From the NCBI GenBank assembly GCA_001777915.1, contig MFFN01000008.1, positions 73,222 to 137,221 of the forward strand: a stretch of DNA of 64,000 bases. Reading direction: 5' to 3'. The notes under the pieces were generated by a model. The model did not search any database. It was not told the DNA's origin and saw only the letters and a program-made list of their open reading frames with translations. Each line of letters begins with the position of its first letter. Within the stretch, counting starts at the first letter, position 1. The position numbers were made by a program, and so were the translations under genes. Shown one piece after another: positions 1-8,730 of the stretch. Origin of the DNA: Candidatus Edwardsbacteria bacterium RifOxyA12_full_54_48. Its GTDB lineage: Bacteria > Edwardsbacteria > AC1 > EtOH8.

Positions 1-1
1 T

Positions 2-1498
2 GCCTCGATGATGGCCAATGTCATAGGGGGCCTGGATCAGCGCAGCAGCCAGATGGTGGCCCAGGTAAAGCTGGACAATCCGGAGTGGTCCGACGTGGTG
101 CGGGAGCTGCTGACCAAGTATTCCGACCAGGAGCTGGCCAAGCTGATCATCGACAAGACCGAGGTGCTGGCCCTGGAGACCAAGAACGACCCGGTGGTGC
201 TGGCCGAAAAACTGCGGGGGATGGTGGCCTCCATCCCGGCCGACAATTTCCGCAAGCAGACCCTTTTGCCGCTGGTCCAGGCCAAGCTGCAGTATTACGG
301 ATTGAGCGCCGAGGATTGCGCTTTTGTCTTCGGGCAGATATCATCCACCCAGCCGGTATTGGAGAGATATCTGGCTGACATATCCTCCCGCCCGGCGGCC
401 GAGATGGCCTCGGAGGACGAGGTGAAAACCCTGCGCTGGATAATAAGGCGCGACGAGAACTGCAAACCGGCCCTGGAGGGTTTTTTGAAACTGCTGGGCG
501 GGGCCGATCCCGGGGTCAGGGAAAGTGCTCTGGAAAAAATGATGCTGCTGGAGAACGACCTGCTGTCCATCGAGCGTTTCGACCTGGTGGAGCTGGTGAT
601 AGACAATATCACCAGCCGGCTGCGCCAGGAGAGCGAAATCAGGATATATCAGCAGGCTCTGGCGGTGATCCAGCTGATGGCGGACCAGATCAAGAACACC
701 CGGCACCAGTCCCTGGTCTCCCGCATCAGCAAGGATATCTCCGACATCATGCTGCTGATGGCCGATAAGCCGGTGGCCAGGGACATGATAAAGATCCTGG
801 CGCTGATCGGAGACGAGGCGGCCATCCGTTCCCTGATACTGGGCCTTTTGAAGGATCCCATTCTGGAGGCCGCCGCCAGCGCCCTGTCCGGCATCAAGGA
901 AAAGGCCCTGCCCTATCTTATGGATACGGTCAAGGAGAGCGAGGACAGCAACATGCGGCTCAAGTGCATGTATGTGCTCAACAAGATCGGGCAGGGCGTG
1001 GAATCCCTGGCCATCAAGGCTTTGGGGGAGGATCGCTGGTTCGTGCGCCGCAACATGGCGGTGTTGCTGGCCCTGATGGGCACCGAAGACTCCGTCCCCC
1101 ATCTGGGAGAGTCTCTCGACGACAAGGATGTCCGGGTGCGGCTCGAGGCGCTGAAGGCCATCTACAAGATCAGCGGCAAGGATTCCGAAGCCTGGCTGAT
1201 CCGGGCCCTGGGCGACAAGGAGCCCGAGGTCAAAAAGCTGGCCATCGAGTACCTGGCCAAGGTGGGAGACGAGGCCTCGGTGGACGCCATGACCGAGCTA
1301 TATGCCAAACGCGACCTGCTGAGCCGGGGGGAGACGCCGGAGGTCAAAAGACAGATCCTGGTCTCCCTGGGGCAGATAGAGCTGAAGAGCTCGGCCGGTT
1401 TCCTGATGAAGGCGTCCAAGGACCGCGACCCGGATCTGGCCCGGACCGCCCAGGACGCCCTGGCGGGGCTGCTCAAGAAAATGAAACCGCAACAGTAA
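2..1498 (+). CDS. HEAT-repeat protein, probably 5'-truncated by window edge
   Basis: The frame is open from the first bases. ATG codons occur at 8 and 11, but the true start may lie outside the window, so the N-terminus is uncertain. At least 496 residues are present. From about residue 250 to the end the protein is a run of paired helices of roughly 30 residues, with recurring patterns such as EDSVPHLGESLDDKDVRVR and KEPEVKKLAIEYLAKVGDE, typical of HEAT/PBS-lyase-type repeats used for protein binding. The first half is helical and unrecognised. I see no signal peptide or catalytic motif, so a cytoplasmic scaffold or adaptor is the best guess. It ends 16 nt before guaA on the same strand and may be co-transcribed with it. 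Confidence 0.7.
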   Translation, partial: ASMMANVIGGLDQRSSQMVAQVKLDNPEWSDVVRELLTKYSDQELAKLIIDKTEVLALETKNDPVVLAEKLRGMVASIPADNFRKQTLLPLVQAKLQYYGLSAEDCAFVFGQISSTQPVLERYLADISSRPAAEMASEDEVKTLRWIIRRDENCKPALEGFLKLLGGADPGVRESALEKMMLLENDLLSIERFDLVELVIDNITSRLRQESEIRIYQQALAVIQLMADQIKNTRHQSLVSRISKDISDIMLLMADKPVARDMIKILALIGDEAAIRSLILGLLKDPILEAAASALSGIKEKALPYLMDTVKESEDSNMRLKCMYVLNKIGQGVESLAIKALGEDRWFVRRNMAVLLALMGTEDSVPHLGESLDDKDVRVRLEALKAIYKISGKDSEAWLIRALGDKEPEVKKLAIEYLAKVGDEASVDAMTELYAKRDLLSRGETPEVKRQILVSLGQIELKSSAGFLMKASKDRDPDLARTAQDALAGLLKKMKPQQ

Positions 1499-1514
1499 AT
1501 TATCGGAGGGCCTT

Positions 1515-3059
1515 TTGGACAGGATAAACATCATAGATTTCGGCTCGCAGTATACCCAGCTGATCGCCCGCAAGGTCAGGGAGCAGAAGGTCTATTGCCA
1601 GATCATCCCCTGCAATGCCGGGACCGAAAAAATCCTGGCGGGGAATCCCAGCGGGCTGATCCTGTCCGGCGGGCCATCCAGCCTGTTCGACAAGAACGCC
1701 CCCACCATCGACGCCGGAATATTCTCCGCCGGAATACCCATCCTGGGCATCTGCTACGGCATGCAGCTGACCGCCCTGCTGCTGGGGGGGAAGGTGCAGC
1801 GAAGCCGGGAGCGGGAATACGGCCACGCCATTTTAAAACTGGCCCGCAATGATTCGGCCGGCTGGCTGTTCTCCGGGATGCCGGACGCCACCCAGGTGTG
1901 GATGAGCCATGGGGACAGCGTGCTCAAGGCCCCGGCGGGCTTCGAGACCATCGCCTCCACCGACAGCTGCCGGATAGCGGCCATGGCCGACAAGAAGCGC
2001 CGGATCTACGGGCTTCAGTTCCATCCCGAAGTGGCCCACACCCTGAACGGCCACAAGATGCTGTCCGGCTTTTTATTCAAGGTCTGCGGCTGCAAGGGCG
2101 ACTGGACCATGGACTCCATCATCGAACAATCGGTCCAAAGCATCCAGGTGCAGGCCGGCAAGGCCAAAGTGGTGCTGGGCCTTTCCGGCGGGGTGGATTC
2201 CTCGGTGGCGGCGGTGCTGATCTCCCGGGCCCTGGGAAATCAATTGCACTGCATCTTCGTGGACAACGGCCTGCTGAGGATGAACGAACGCCAGGAGGTG
2301 GAGAAGGTCTTCAAAAAGCAGTTCCGGATACCGTTGATGACCGTGGACGCCTCCAAAAGATTCTACAGCAAACTGAAGAATGTTCAGGATCCCGAAAAAA
2401 AGCGGAAGATAATCGGAAGGGAATTCATAGAGATATTCGCCGGAGCGGCCAAAAAGATCGGCAAAGTGGGCTTTCTGGCCCAGGGCACCATCTATCCCGA
2501 TGTGATCGAGTCGGTCTCCTTCAAGGGTCCCTCGGCCACCATCAAGAGCCATCACAATGTGGGCGGGCTTCCCAAGAACATGCGCAACCTTAAGCTGATC
2601 GAGCCCCTGCGGGAACTTTTTAAGGACGAGGTCAGGCAGGTGGGGCTGTCCCTGGGGCTGCCCCGGGAGATGGTGATGCGCCACCCCTTCCCGGGACCCG
2701 GCCTGGCGGTGCGGGTTCTGGGGGAGGTAAACAAGGAACGCTGCGACACCCTGCGGGCGGCCGACCGCATCTTCATCGAGGAGATCAGAAACGCCGGATG
2801 GTACGACCGCATCTCCCAGGCCCTGGCGGTGCTGCTGCCGATCCGGGCGGTGGGGGTGATGGGCGACGAACGGACCTACCAGAACGTGCTGGCCCTGCGG
2901 GCGGTCAACACCACCGACTTCATGACCGCCGAATGGACCCGGCTGCCGGAAGATCTTCTGGCCCGGGTCTCCAACCGGATCGTCAACGAGGTCAAGGGCA
3001 TCAACCGGGTGGTCTACGACATCTCCAACAAGCCGCCGGCCACCATCGAGTGGGAATGA
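1515..3059 (+). CDS. guaA: GMP synthase (glutamine-hydrolysing)
   Basis: This enzyme converts XMP to GMP using ATP and ammonia from glutamine, the last step of guanine nucleotide synthesis. At 514 residues it has the usual length. The class I glutamine amidotransferase domain has its nucleophile at C80 (GICYGMQ) and the His/Glu pair at about 170-172 (FHPE). The ATP pyrophosphatase domain has the P-loop LSGGVDS at about 223-229. The C-terminal dimerisation domain ends in the family-typical KPPATIEWE. The start is TTG at 1515, with GGAGGG at 1505-1510 just upstream. No riboswitch-like leader is visible, and the gene probably reads through from the HEAT-repeat gene. Confidence 0.97.
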   Translation: MDRINIIDFGSQYTQLIARKVREQKVYCQIIPCNAGTEKILAGNPSGLILSGGPSSLFDKNAPTIDAGIFSAGIPILGICYGMQLTALLLGGKVQRSREREYGHAILKLARNDSAGWLFSGMPDATQVWMSHGDSVLKAPAGFETIASTDSCRIAAMADKKRRIYGLQFHPEVAHTLNGHKMLSGFLFKVCGCKGDWTMDSIIEQSVQSIQVQAGKAKVVLGLSGGVDSSVAAVLISRALGNQLHCIFVDNGLLRMNERQEVEKVFKKQFRIPLMTVDASKRFYSKLKNVQDPEKKRKIIGREFIEIFAGAAKKIGKVGFLAQGTIYPDVIESVSFKGPSATIKSHHNVGGLPKNMRNLKLIEPLRELFKDEVRQVGLSLGLPREMVMRHPFPGPGLAVRVLGEVNKERCDTLRAADRIFIEEIRNAGWYDRISQALAVLLPIRAVGVMGDERTYQNVLALRAVNTTDFMTAEWTRLPEDLLARVSNRIVNEVKGINRVVYDISNKPPATIEWE

Positions 3060-3191
3060 TCTGGTGATCAGTGGATCGATATTAGATGACGGGGGATGGA
3101 CATTGGATCGTAAGGATATCCACGGACACTTCCGGCCCAATCAGGCTGGAGAGGTAAATCGGTCATAACGCAAATTAAAACTGGGATTATT

Positions 3192-3881
3192 ATGTCAGAA
3201 GATTACATCGATCTGGGGAACAAGCTGGAGAAGCACGGCCATCTGGACCAGGCCCTGAACGCCTTCGAGAGCGCCCTGCAGGCCGAGCCGGACAACGCCG
3301 AGGCCTGGTTCAGCAAGGCCCGCATCCTGAGCCGGATGGAGAGCTTCGACCAGGCCATCAAGGCCTACGATCAGGCCATCACCCTAAGGCCCGATTTTGC
3401 CAAGGCCTGGTGCAACAAGGGCATTGTGCTTGGGGTGCTGGACAGCGACCAGGAGGCGGAGGCAGCCCTGGACAAGGCCATCAGCCTGGACCCCAAGATG
3501 ATCGCCGCCTGGTACAACAAGGGGCTGGCGGTGCGTGACCTGGGGCGCTTTGACGAGGCGGTCAAAATATTCGACCAGGCCATCAAGCTGGACGCCGAGT
3601 ACAACGACGCCTGGTACAGCAAGGGCGTCACTTTGCGCCGGATGCAGAAATACGACGAGGCCATGGTGGCCCTTAAAAAATCCCTGGTGATATACTCCGA
3701 TGATGCCGATGCCTGGTACGAGCTGGCCCGGGTCCAGCTGTTCAAGGGGGATGTCAATGCTTCCCTGCAGAGCCTGGCCAAGGCCATCGAGAACGACGAG
3801 GATTACAAGGAGAACGTTACCCAGGACGAGGATTTCAAATCATTGTGGGAGAATCCGGAGCTGAAGAAGCTGTTGGTCTAG
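3192..3881 (+). CDS. Tetratricopeptide repeat (TPR) protein
   Basis: A 229-residue protein built almost wholly of six consecutive 34-residue TPR units, about residues 5-204. Each has the W/Y-x-x-G/A and A-x-x-x-Y/F-x-x-A-I-x-L-x-P spacing. TPR arrays bind protein partners; the sequence does not reveal the partner. There is no signal peptide or membrane segment, so it is probably cytoplasmic. The last 25 residues are acidic and end in a short helix. It stands 132 nt after guaA and is followed by a palindromic repeat at 3898-3927, so it may be monocistronic. Confidence 0.85.
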   Translation: MSEDYIDLGNKLEKHGHLDQALNAFESALQAEPDNAEAWFSKARILSRMESFDQAIKAYDQAITLRPDFAKAWCNKGIVLGVLDSDQEAEAALDKAISLDPKMIAAWYNKGLAVRDLGRFDEAVKIFDQAIKLDAEYNDAWYSKGVTLRRMQKYDEAMVALKKSLVIYSDDADAWYELARVQLFKGDVNASLQSLAKAIENDEDYKENVTQDEDFKSLWENPELKKLLV

Positions 3882-3897
3882 ATCGCCTTTCTGAGCC

Positions 3898-3927
3898 TGG
3901 ATTCCCATATGCATGGGAATGACAAAG
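3898..3927 (+). repeat. Short palindromic repeat, GGATTC...GAATGACA type
   Basis: The arms TGGATTCCCATA and TGCATGGGAATGACA form a hairpin. The outer bases match the elements at 7695-7720, 7746-7772, 7784-7808 and 30107-30155. It lies between a stop codon and the next start. Confidence 0.6.
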
Positions 3928-3977
3928 CGTGTCATTTTAAAACGTAAAATATACGGTCATTGTTAAGGAGAATATCC

Positions 3978-5279
3978 ATGGTCAAGAAAAAGCCGGGCAA
4001 AAAGAAGGCTGTCAAAAAGACCATAGCCAAAAAGAAAAAAGTTCAGGTCAAAGCGGTAAAAAAATCCCCTCCCAAAAGGAAGGCCGTCAGAAAACCGCTT
4101 AAGGCCCAGGCGGCTCCGCGGAAAAAAACAAAAAAGAAGGCAACCGTCGCCAGTAAGGCAATAAAAAAATCACCGTCGGTAAAAAAGGTCCCTAAGTCAG
4201 ATAGGGCCGCAAAAGATTTTTTGATACTGGTGCTCAACCCGGGCTCCACCTCCACCAAGGTGGCGGTCTACCGGGGCTCAAAACAGCTGGTGGCCGAATC
4301 CATCGGGCACGATAAATCCGAGATAGAGAAATTTCCCCGGATAGTGGACCAGTACCCCATGCGCAAGGCGGTGGTGCTGGATTTTCTGTCGCGCAATAAG
4401 ATCGGCGTCAGAGAACTTTCCGCGGTGGTGGACCGGGGCGGGCTGTTAAAGCCCATCTCCTCGGGCACCTATCACATAAACCAGTCCATGCTGGACGACC
4501 TCAAGGAGGCCAGGCGGGGCGAACACATCTCCAACGTGGGGGCCTTCATAGCCAAGGAGATCGCCGAGCAGGCCGGCTGCCGGGCCTTTATAGTGGACGC
4601 CGTCTCGGTGGACGAGTTCGATCCGCTGGCCCGGATCTCCGGCCTGGCCGAGATCGAGCGCAAGTCATTGTTGCACGCCCTGAACATGCGGATGGCGGCC
4701 CTGCAGGCCTGCCAGGAACTGAAGAAGAAACTGGCCGAGGTCAACCTGATCGTGGCCCATCTGGGGGGAGGGATCTCCATCTCCCCGCTGGATCACGGGA
4801 AATTCATAGATGTAAATAATGCCAACGAAGGCGGGCCGTTCTCCCCGGAGAGGGCCGGCGGGGTGCCCACCGGAGCCCTGGTCAAGATGTGTTTCTCCGG
4901 CAAATACACCGTTGACGAGATCAAGAAAAAGCTTACCCGCAGCGGGGGCCTGTCGGCCTATCTGGGGACCAACATGGCCAACCAGGTCAAGGACCGGGTG
5001 CTGGCCGGGGACCAGCAGGCCGAGGAGGTCTTCAGGGCCATGGCCTATCAGATAGCCAAGGAGATCGGGGCCTGCGCCACGGCGCTTAAAGGGCGGGTTG
5101 ACGCCATCGTGGTCACCGGGGGAGTGGCCTTCAATGAGATCTTCACCGACTGGATAAAGGAACGGGTGTTGTTCATCAGCCCCAGGTTCCTGGTCTATCC
5201 CGGCGAGGACGAGATGCCGGCCCTGGCCGCCGGGGCCTTAAGGGTTTTAAGAGGAGACGAAAAGGCTAGAGAATATTAG
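3978..5279 (+). CDS. Butyrate kinase-family enzyme with a lysine-rich N-terminal tail
   Basis: The catalytic part (from about residue 81) is an ASKHA acetate/butyrate kinase. It has the N-terminal phosphate loop VLNPGSTSTKVAVY, an HLGGGIS phosphate motif and GGPFSPERAGG, which make acid plus ATP from an acyl phosphate. The first 77 residues are unusual: 30 are lysine, with Ala, Pro and Val between them, in the style of histone H1 or AlgP tails. I chose ATG 3978 because AAGGAG at 3965-3970 is well placed; a TTG further upstream adds only six residues. A plain paralogue follows at 5859. The tail could bind nucleic acid, polyphosphate or membranes; this is inference. Confidence 0.85.
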   Translation: MVKKKPGKKKAVKKTIAKKKKVQVKAVKKSPPKRKAVRKPLKAQAAPRKKTKKKATVASKAIKKSPSVKKVPKSDRAAKDFLILVLNPGSTSTKVAVYRGSKQLVAESIGHDKSEIEKFPRIVDQYPMRKAVVLDFLSRNKIGVRELSAVVDRGGLLKPISSGTYHINQSMLDDLKEARRGEHISNVGAFIAKEIAEQAGCRAFIVDAVSVDEFDPLARISGLAEIERKSLLHALNMRMAALQACQELKKKLAEVNLIVAHLGGGISISPLDHGKFIDVNNANEGGPFSPERAGGVPTGALVKMCFSGKYTVDEIKKKLTRSGGLSAYLGTNMANQVKDRVLAGDQQAEEVFRAMAYQIAKEIGACATALKGRVDAIVVTGGVAFNEIFTDWIKERVLFISPRFLVYPGEDEMPALAAGALRVLRGDEKAREY

Positions 5280-5280
5280 A

Positions 5281-5370
5281 CCTCACCCTCCTGTCCACTT
5301 CGGCAGCATAATAATTCACCATACTCAATGCAGGCTCTCTCCAAATAAATTTGGCGAGGGATAGTTAGGG
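5281..5370 (+). repeat. Dispersed 3'-flanking hairpin repeat, copy 1
   Basis: Begins right after the kinase stop codon with CCTCACCCTC. It contains TCAATGCAGGCTCTCTCC at about 5325, followed by CAAATAAATTTGG. The same block recurs at 6930-7003 and 32982-33066. In the best copy CTCTCCAAAT pairs with ATTTGGAGAG. It could act as a 3' mRNA-end hairpin. Confidence 0.6.
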
Positions 5371-5439
5371 TCACAACACAGGGTTCATAATGGCAGCAGT
5401 AGGCTTAAAAACATTAACTCAAAAGGGGGTCTCATCAAC

Positions 5440-5808
5440 ATGGCTCACGATGTCAAGCAGGACCTGGAAAGGAACCTGGTGGTAATCAAACATTCAGAAC
5501 ATGTGGACAAGGATGACCTGTGGAATGCCCGGCTGGAGGCCCTGAAAATGGTGCAGGGCCATGAATCACCCAGGATCCTGGTGGACATGCGGAACATCGA
5601 TCTGACCACCACCACCATGGAGCGGTACGAGTTCGCCCAGTCGCACAACAAGTATTTCACCAGCCGCACCAAGATAGCCACCCTGATAACCAAGGACGAT
5701 CCCAAGAAACAGGACCACCAGTTCGTGGAGACGGTCAGCCTTAACCGGGGGTTCCTGCTGAGGGTGTTCGAGGACCAGGGCGAGGCCGAGCAGTGGCTGC
5801 TGGGATAG
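5440..5808 (+). CDS. SpoIIAA/STAS-like small protein
   Basis: A 122-residue soluble protein resembling the SpoIIAA-like (STAS-fold) family: an N-terminal strand pair (NLVVIKHSEHVDKDDL), a central helix, then ILVDMRNIDL and a C-terminal helix with FEDQGEAEQWLLG. Such proteins are typically small, single-domain, and often sit beside unrelated metabolic genes. No phosphorylatable Ser motif of the anti-anti-sigma type is evident, so a switch role is not supported. It lies between the two butyrate kinase genes, which suggests but does not prove a role with them. The start is ATG 5440 after AAAAGGGGG. Confidence 0.6.
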   Translation: MAHDVKQDLERNLVVIKHSEHVDKDDLWNARLEALKMVQGHESPRILVDMRNIDLTTTTMERYEFAQSHNKYFTSRTKIATLITKDDPKKQDHQFVETVSLNRGFLLRVFEDQGEAEQWLLG

Positions 5809-5858
5809 GGAAGGTAAAATATTAATATCAAATATCAAAATTTCCGGAGGAACCATCA

Positions 5859-6929
5859 TTGCCCTTCAAAGTTTTGGCCATCAATCCCGGCTCGACCTCG
5901 ACCAAGATAGCGGTCTTTGAGGACGACAAGCCGACCTTCAAACAGACCCTGAGCCATTCCGCCGAGGAGCTGGCCCCCTTCAAGCGCATCACCGACCAGT
6001 ACGATTTCCGCAAGAAGGTCATAGAGGAGGTGCTGGGCAAGGCCGGCATCAATGTCAAAGAACTCCATGCGGTCATCGGGCGGGGCGGGCTTTTCAAGCC
6101 CATTCCCTCGGGCACCTATGCCGTCAGCCAGCCCATGAAGGATTATATCCTGGCCGGCACCGGAGGCGACCATGCCTCCAACCTGGGCTGCCTGATCGCC
6201 GATGACATCGCCCGCGATGCCGGGGTCAAGGCCTATATCGTCGACCCGGTGGTGGTGGATGAACTGAACCCCCTGGCCCGCTATTCCGGCCTGCCGGAGA
6301 TCCCCCGGGTCAGCATCTTCCATGCCCTCAACCAGAAGGCGGTGGCCCGCCGGGCCTCGAAGGACCTGGGCAAAAGATATGAGGAGCTGAATCTGGTGAT
6401 GGTGCACCTGGGCGGGGGCATCTCGGTGGGCATCCATGAAAAGGGGAAAGTGGTGGACGTCAACAACGCCCTGACCGGCGACGGGCCGTTCGCACCGGAG
6501 CGCTCCGGCGGCCTGCCCACCGGCGACCTGGTGAAGATGTGCTTCTCCGGCAGATACACCCAGGCCGAGATGATGAAAAAGCTGGCCGGCCAGGGCGGCT
6601 GCGTTTCACATCTGGACACCAACGACGGAAGGGAAATGGAGAAGCGGGTCAAGGAAGGCGATGCCAAGACCACCCTGATCATCCAGGCCATGGCCTACCA
6701 GGTCTCCAAGTGCATCGGCGAGATGGCCACGGTGGTGAACGGCAAGGTGGACGCCGTCGTGCTGACGGGTTCCTTCGCCTACTTCCCGGAATTCATCGAG
6801 TGGATCAAGGAGCGGGTGGCCTGGATCGCCGAGGTCCTGGTCTACCCCGGCGAGGACGAGATGACGGCCCTGGCCGAGGCCGGGATGAGGATACTGAAGG
6901 GCGAGGAGCAGGCCCGGGAATATAACTGA
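5859..6929 (+). CDS. buk: Butyrate kinase
   Basis: 356 residues, the usual family length. It transfers phosphate from butyryl (or a branched-chain acyl) phosphate to ADP. The N-terminal loop INPGSTSTKIAVF, the central HLGGGISVGIHEKGKVVDVNNAL, GDGPFAPERSGGLPTG and the C-terminal LVYPGEDEMTALAEAG are all family-typical. The start is TTG 5859 with GGAGG at 5846-5850; this gives the expected N-terminus MPFKVLAINPG. It shares its whole fold with the tailed paralogue at 3978, so the cluster holds two kinases. The acyl specificity of each cannot be read from the sequence. Confidence 0.93.
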   Translation: MPFKVLAINPGSTSTKIAVFEDDKPTFKQTLSHSAEELAPFKRITDQYDFRKKVIEEVLGKAGINVKELHAVIGRGGLFKPIPSGTYAVSQPMKDYILAGTGGDHASNLGCLIADDIARDAGVKAYIVDPVVVDELNPLARYSGLPEIPRVSIFHALNQKAVARRASKDLGKRYEELNLVMVHLGGGISVGIHEKGKVVDVNNALTGDGPFAPERSGGLPTGDLVKMCFSGRYTQAEMMKKLAGQGGCVSHLDTNDGREMEKRVKEGDAKTTLIIQAMAYQVSKCIGEMATVVNGKVDAVVLTGSFAYFPEFIEWIKERVAWIAEVLVYPGEDEMTALAEAGMRILKGEEQAREYN

Positions 6930-7003
6930 CCCCTCCCCAGCCCACTTCATAAGGCAAAATAAAATTTATCTCAGTGCAGGCTCTCCCCCAAAGGGAGAGG
7001 GAA
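6930..7003 (+). repeat. Dispersed 3'-flanking hairpin repeat, copy 2
   Basis: Immediately downstream of buk. It shares CCTC...CCCACTT and TCAGTGCAGGCTCTC with the copies at 5281 and 32982. Here the hairpin is CTCTCCC-CCAAA-GGGAGAG. Confidence 0.6.
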
Positions 7004-7022
7004 AAAAGAACGATATTGTAGG

Positions 7023-7042
7023 GGGCGATTCGCGAATCGCCC
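7023..7042. repeat. Perfect 20-nt palindrome GGGCGATTCGCGAATCGCCC
   Basis: An exact inverted repeat with no loop, 10 nt before the next coding start. It resembles dispersed palindromes found in many bacterial genomes. No second copy was noticed in this window. Confidence 0.6.
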
Positions 7043-7051
7043 TGGAAGGCA

Positions 7052-7678
7052 ATGATAAATAAAATATTTGTCTATTTTTGGCTTACGGGTCTATTCATCT
7101 CTCCGGTTTTCGGGCAGGAGTTCGGATCGGCAGTGATCACCTCTGTGCCCGACAGCGCCGATGTTTACATTGACGGATATTATTTCGGCAAGACGCCGTT
7201 CTGCCCAGTCAAGGTTGTTCCTGGCACCTATGAATTGAAGCTTAAGCATCAGGGTTATGACTCGCTGCTGACTGAAATGACGATCGAAAACGGAAAGCGG
7301 CTGGTGGGAAAGATCGCGCTCAAGGCTAAGAATGATTCACTGAATACAGATCCTATTGTTGAAGAATCAAGGGATATTCCCCGGCGGAATGAGTTCGTAG
7401 AATTTAAAGTCCCGCCGGAGATCAAAGATAAACAGAACGCATACTATCCCAGTTTGGCAAAGGCAAATGGCGTGGAAGGAAAAGTTTATTTGCAATTATT
7501 GATAGATATTGATGGTTCTATTACGGATGGAGTTGTGGCGAAAAGCAGCGGGGCTTTTTGTCTGGATTATGAAGCCATGAAATCGGGGTATTCTTTAAAA
7601 TATAGTTCGGCGATCGGTAAAGACAATAAGCCCACAAGGGTTTGGGTAATGTGGCCGATAACGTTTAAACTTAGATAG
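7052..7678 (+). CDS. Secreted PEGA-domain protein with TonB C-terminal-like domain
   Basis: 208 residues. A signal peptide covers residues 1-21 (cleavage near VFG-QEF). A PEGA domain follows at about 24-92, with TSVPDSADVYIDG and the characteristic GKTPF. From about 120 the sequence matches the TonB C-terminal fold: YYPSLAKANGVEGKVYLQLLIDIDG followed by MKSGYSLKYSSA and VWVMWPITFKLR. There is no N-terminal membrane anchor for ExbBD, so this is a periplasmic or surface protein using the domain outside classical TonB transport. It sits between buk and ptb but looks unrelated to them. Base composition is less GC-rich than its neighbours, a mild sign of separate origin. Confidence 0.8.
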   Translation: MINKIFVYFWLTGLFISPVFGQEFGSAVITSVPDSADVYIDGYYFGKTPFCPVKVVPGTYELKLKHQGYDSLLTEMTIENGKRLVGKIALKAKNDSLNTDPIVEESRDIPRRNEFVEFKVPPEIKDKQNAYYPSLAKANGVEGKVYLQLLIDIDGSITDGVVAKSSGAFCLDYEAMKSGYSLKYSSAIGKDNKPTRVWVMWPITFKLR

Positions 7679-7694
7679 AAGTATTGAAATAAAA

Positions 7695-7808
7695 TGGATT
7701 CCTGCCTTCGCAGGAATGACCATAATGGTTACGTAAAATGAGCCGTGGATTCCAGCTTTCGCTGGAATGACACGAAAGAATAAGATTCCTGCCTTCGCAG
7801 GAATGACA
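7695..7808 (+). repeat. Three palindromic repeats in a row
   Basis: Units at 7695-7720, 7746-7772 and 7784-7808. Each is a hairpin with the arms ATTCCTGC/GCAGGAAT (or TTCCAGC/GCTGGAA) around a CTTC/TTTC loop, and each ends in GAATGAC. Together they fill most of the gap between the PEGA gene and ptb. Confidence 0.8.
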
Positions 7809-7833
7809 TGTTAGCAATAATACAGGAGCATAC

Positions 7834-8730
7834 ATGATCAAATCCTTTTCCGATCTGATGAAACAGGCCCAGGCCAGCGGGCCCAAAAAAGTGGCGGTGG
7901 CGGTGGCCCAGGACGAGGTGGTGCTGGAAGCATTGAGCGAAGCCGCCAAAGAGAAGATCGCCACCCCCATATTGTTCGGCGATAAGGCCGCCATCGAGCA
8001 GGCCGCCCAGAAGGCGGGCGTTAACATCAAGGGCTGGGAGATCCATGACATCAAGGACATGGCCCAGGCCTCCAAGGCCGCGGTGGCTGCCGTCTCCAGC
8101 GGGAAGGCCGATTTTTTGATGAAGGGCCTGGTGGCCACCTCCACCTTCCTGAAGGCGGTGCTGGACAAGGAGGTCGGCCTGCGCACCGGGCGCCTGCTGT
8201 CGCACGTGGCGGTGATGGAATCTTCGTCCTATCCCAAGCTGATCCTGGTCAGCGACGGAGGCATGAACGTCAAGCCCGACCTGATGGCCAAGGTGGACAT
8301 CATCAACAATGCGGTGGCCATAGCCCACAAGCTGGGGGTGGAGAAGCCCAAGGTGGCGGTGCTGGCCGCCATCGAAGTGCTCAACCCGGAGATGCCGGAC
8401 ACCATAGACGCCTCGCACCTGGCCAAGATGGCCGACCGGGGGCAGATCAAGGGCTGCCTGGTGGACGGCCCGCTGGCCCTGGACCTGGCGGTCTCGGCCG
8501 AGGCCGCCGCCCACAAAAAGATAAAGAGCCAGGTGGCCGGCGAGGCGGACATCTTTCTGACGCCGGAGATCGCCTCCGGCAACATGCTGGTCAAAGGCTT
8601 GATCTACCTGGGCGGGGCCCAGGCCGCCGGGATCATCGCCGGGGCGGCCAAGCCGGTGGTGATGCTCTCCCGGGCCGACTCCAAGCAGCAGAAGCTGAAC
8701 TCCATCGCCCTGGGAGTGGTCAGCTGCTGA
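7834..8730 (+). CDS. ptb: Phosphate butyryltransferase (first copy)
   Basis: 298 residues of the phosphate acetyl/butyryltransferase family. It swaps CoA for phosphate on an acyl-CoA to feed butyrate kinase. Family features seen are DFLMKGLVATSTFLKAVLDKEVGLR, LLSHVAVME, MADRGQIKGCLVDGPLALD and DIFLTPEIASGNMLVKGL. The length excludes the long Pta with its DRTGG N-terminal domain. The stop TGA overlaps the ATG of the diguanylate cyclase gene (TGATG at 8728-8732), so the two are translationally coupled. A second copy lies at 9712; acyl preference is unknown. Confidence 0.93.
   Translation: MIKSFSDLMKQAQASGPKKVAVAVAQDEVVLEALSEAAKEKIATPILFGDKAAIEQAAQKAGVNIKGWEIHDIKDMAQASKAAVAAVSSGKADFLMKGLVATSTFLKAVLDKEVGLRTGRLLSHVAVMESSSYPKLILVSDGGMNVKPDLMAKVDIINNAVAIAHKLGVEKPKVAVLAAIEVLNPEMPDTIDASHLAKMADRGQIKGCLVDGPLALDLAVSAEAAAHKKIKSQVAGEADIFLTPEIASGNMLVKGLIYLGGAQAAGIIAGAAKPVVMLSRADSKQQKLNSIALGVVSC

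Noticed and set aside
2073-3140. Long minus-strand open frame over guaA
   Set aside because: It mirrors a clear guaA gene in GC-rich DNA, its protein is low-complexity (His/Pro/Gly-rich), and it has no family match.
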